Source of the DNA: Hyphomicrobiaceae bacterium
Lineage (GTDB): Bacteria > Pseudomonadota > Alphaproteobacteria > Rhizobiales > Hyphomicrobiaceae
Reading direction: 5' to 3'
Assembly: GCA_002919265.1 (NCBI GenBank)
Contig: PKEY01000104.1
Span: 1 to 53,874, forward strand
Length of the DNA: 53,874 nt
Of this stretch, positions 53,497 to 53,874 are shown piece by piece. The translations under genes were made by a program, and so were the position numbers. A model generated the notes under the pieces. That model saw only the letters and a program-made list of their open reading frames with translations, was not told the origin of the DNA and searched no databases. The first letter of the stretch is position 1, and each line of letters starts with the position of its first letter.

Positions 53497-53817
53497 TCAT
53501 TCCCCCACGCTTGTTGCTGCAACTTTTATTGCCTAGATGCGGCAAAAATCAGACACAAGCCGTTGAGCCGACAAGGAAACCCGCCGTCGCCAGCCGCTCA
53601 CGATCGGCAACCATACTGTGACTTTGTCGGGACCAGGGCCATTTTGGGCTGACAAAGCGGACTCGATGTGGCATACGCGGAACGGGCATGGGGCCATCGC
53701 GCCCCCGTAGTCCGTTTCGCAGGGCCCTTGATGATCTGCCTTCAGTGGCGGATCGGGTCCGCCCCTGTGGCGTGCTCTTGCGCGTCGGCATCGTTGGAGG
53801 GGGGCAGCGCAAGCATG
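53497..53817. other. non-coding stretch near the right edge
   Basis: About 320 bases with no gene or RNA that I can name. A GC-rich inverted element (GGACT ... AGTCC near 53661-53713) and a GGGGCCATCGCGCCCC hairpin (about 53690-53706) suggest structure of the transcript ending here, but no T-run follows. Confidence 0.4.
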
Positions 53818-53874
53818 TCAGATCGCAGCGCCGTAGATGCCGCGGGCGGATAGGTTTGCGTAGCTCTTCTTGAG
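53818..53874 (-). CDS. possible C-terminus of a gene entering from the right edge
   Basis: The minus strand is open from the window end to a TGA at 53820-53818; the 18 visible residues end SYANLSARGIYGAAI, a natural-looking C-terminus. Too short for any family call. Confidence 0.35.
   Translation of the reverse strand, partial: LKKSYANLSARGIYGAAI

Noticed and set aside
53661-53713. possible structured RNA near the right edge
   Set aside because: Only isolated GC-rich inverted segments; no match to SRP RNA, RNase P or tmRNA landmarks.

Overview
The window is a chromosomal stretch from an alphaproteobacterium, most likely of the order Hyphomicrobiales (Rhizobiales), possibly a Hyphomicrobium-like genus. 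The case rests on gene content and order: hisC-tyrA divergent from metX-metW, ftsQ-ftsA-ftsZ-lpxC-bamD, zauP-zapA-6S RNA-fau, yebC-ruvC-ruvA-ruvB, a GapR-type DUF2312 protein, a long-linker FtsZ, cysteine-free ribosomal proteins L31 and L36, and high GC. No tRNA, rRNA, insertion sequence, prophage, CRISPR array or integrase was found. Almost the whole window is tightly packed vertical housekeeping DNA, so the interesting material is in small inserted genes, leaders and regulatory sites.

Layout: 0-5.5 kb holds an unknown small gene, the translationally coupled hisC-tyrA-chaC operon, and divergent metX-metW. 5.5-11.8 kb holds a methyltransferase, gloB, a NYN-LOTUS RNA-nuclease-like protein, an M20-family amidohydrolase, rpmJ and a TPR protein. 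11.8-17 kb is a small-metabolism block: pyk with a DUF1036 protein, glycerate kinase, an N-formylglutamate amidohydrolase, DUF1244 and gapR. 17-23.6 kb is the cell envelope and division block on the minus strand (ftsQ, ftsA, ftsZ, lpxC, bamD). 23.8-33.5 kb holds rpmE, an MsbA-like ABC exporter, a MotA/MotB-like envelope pair, an inositol-phosphatase-family protein, a Sel1-repeat protein, a ThiE-like protein, fbaB and gap. 33.7-36.1 kb is zauP-zapA, the 6S RNA with its own promoter, fau and a YmdB-like phosphodiesterase. 36.3-40.3 kb is yebC-ruvC-[HNH-like]-ruvA-[membrane protein]-ruvB. 40.4-53.9 kb is more mixed: an EamA transporter, a class III aminotransferase, an L,D-transpeptidase, an RND efflux pair, an SDR, a trans-sulfuration enzyme, DUF72, an NnrS protein behind an FNR-type box, and a DUF922 protease-like protein.

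How the genes work together: the division block makes the Z-ring (ftsZ), its membrane anchor (ftsA) and a divisome organiser (ftsQ), while zauP-zapA about 12 kb away encodes Z-ring focusing factors; lpxC and bamD tie this to outer-membrane assembly. CtrA-like boxes upstream of ftsQ and at the ftsZ/lpxC junction suggest cell-cycle control. gap, fbaB, pyk and glycerate kinase all act in lower glycolysis or serine-cycle chemistry. The ruv operon carries two extra genes of unknown role, including an HNH-nuclease-like protein translationally coupled to ruvA; this is the best candidate here for something undescribed. A second candidate is a nine-codon upstream reading frame with a very strong ribosome binding site in front of metX.
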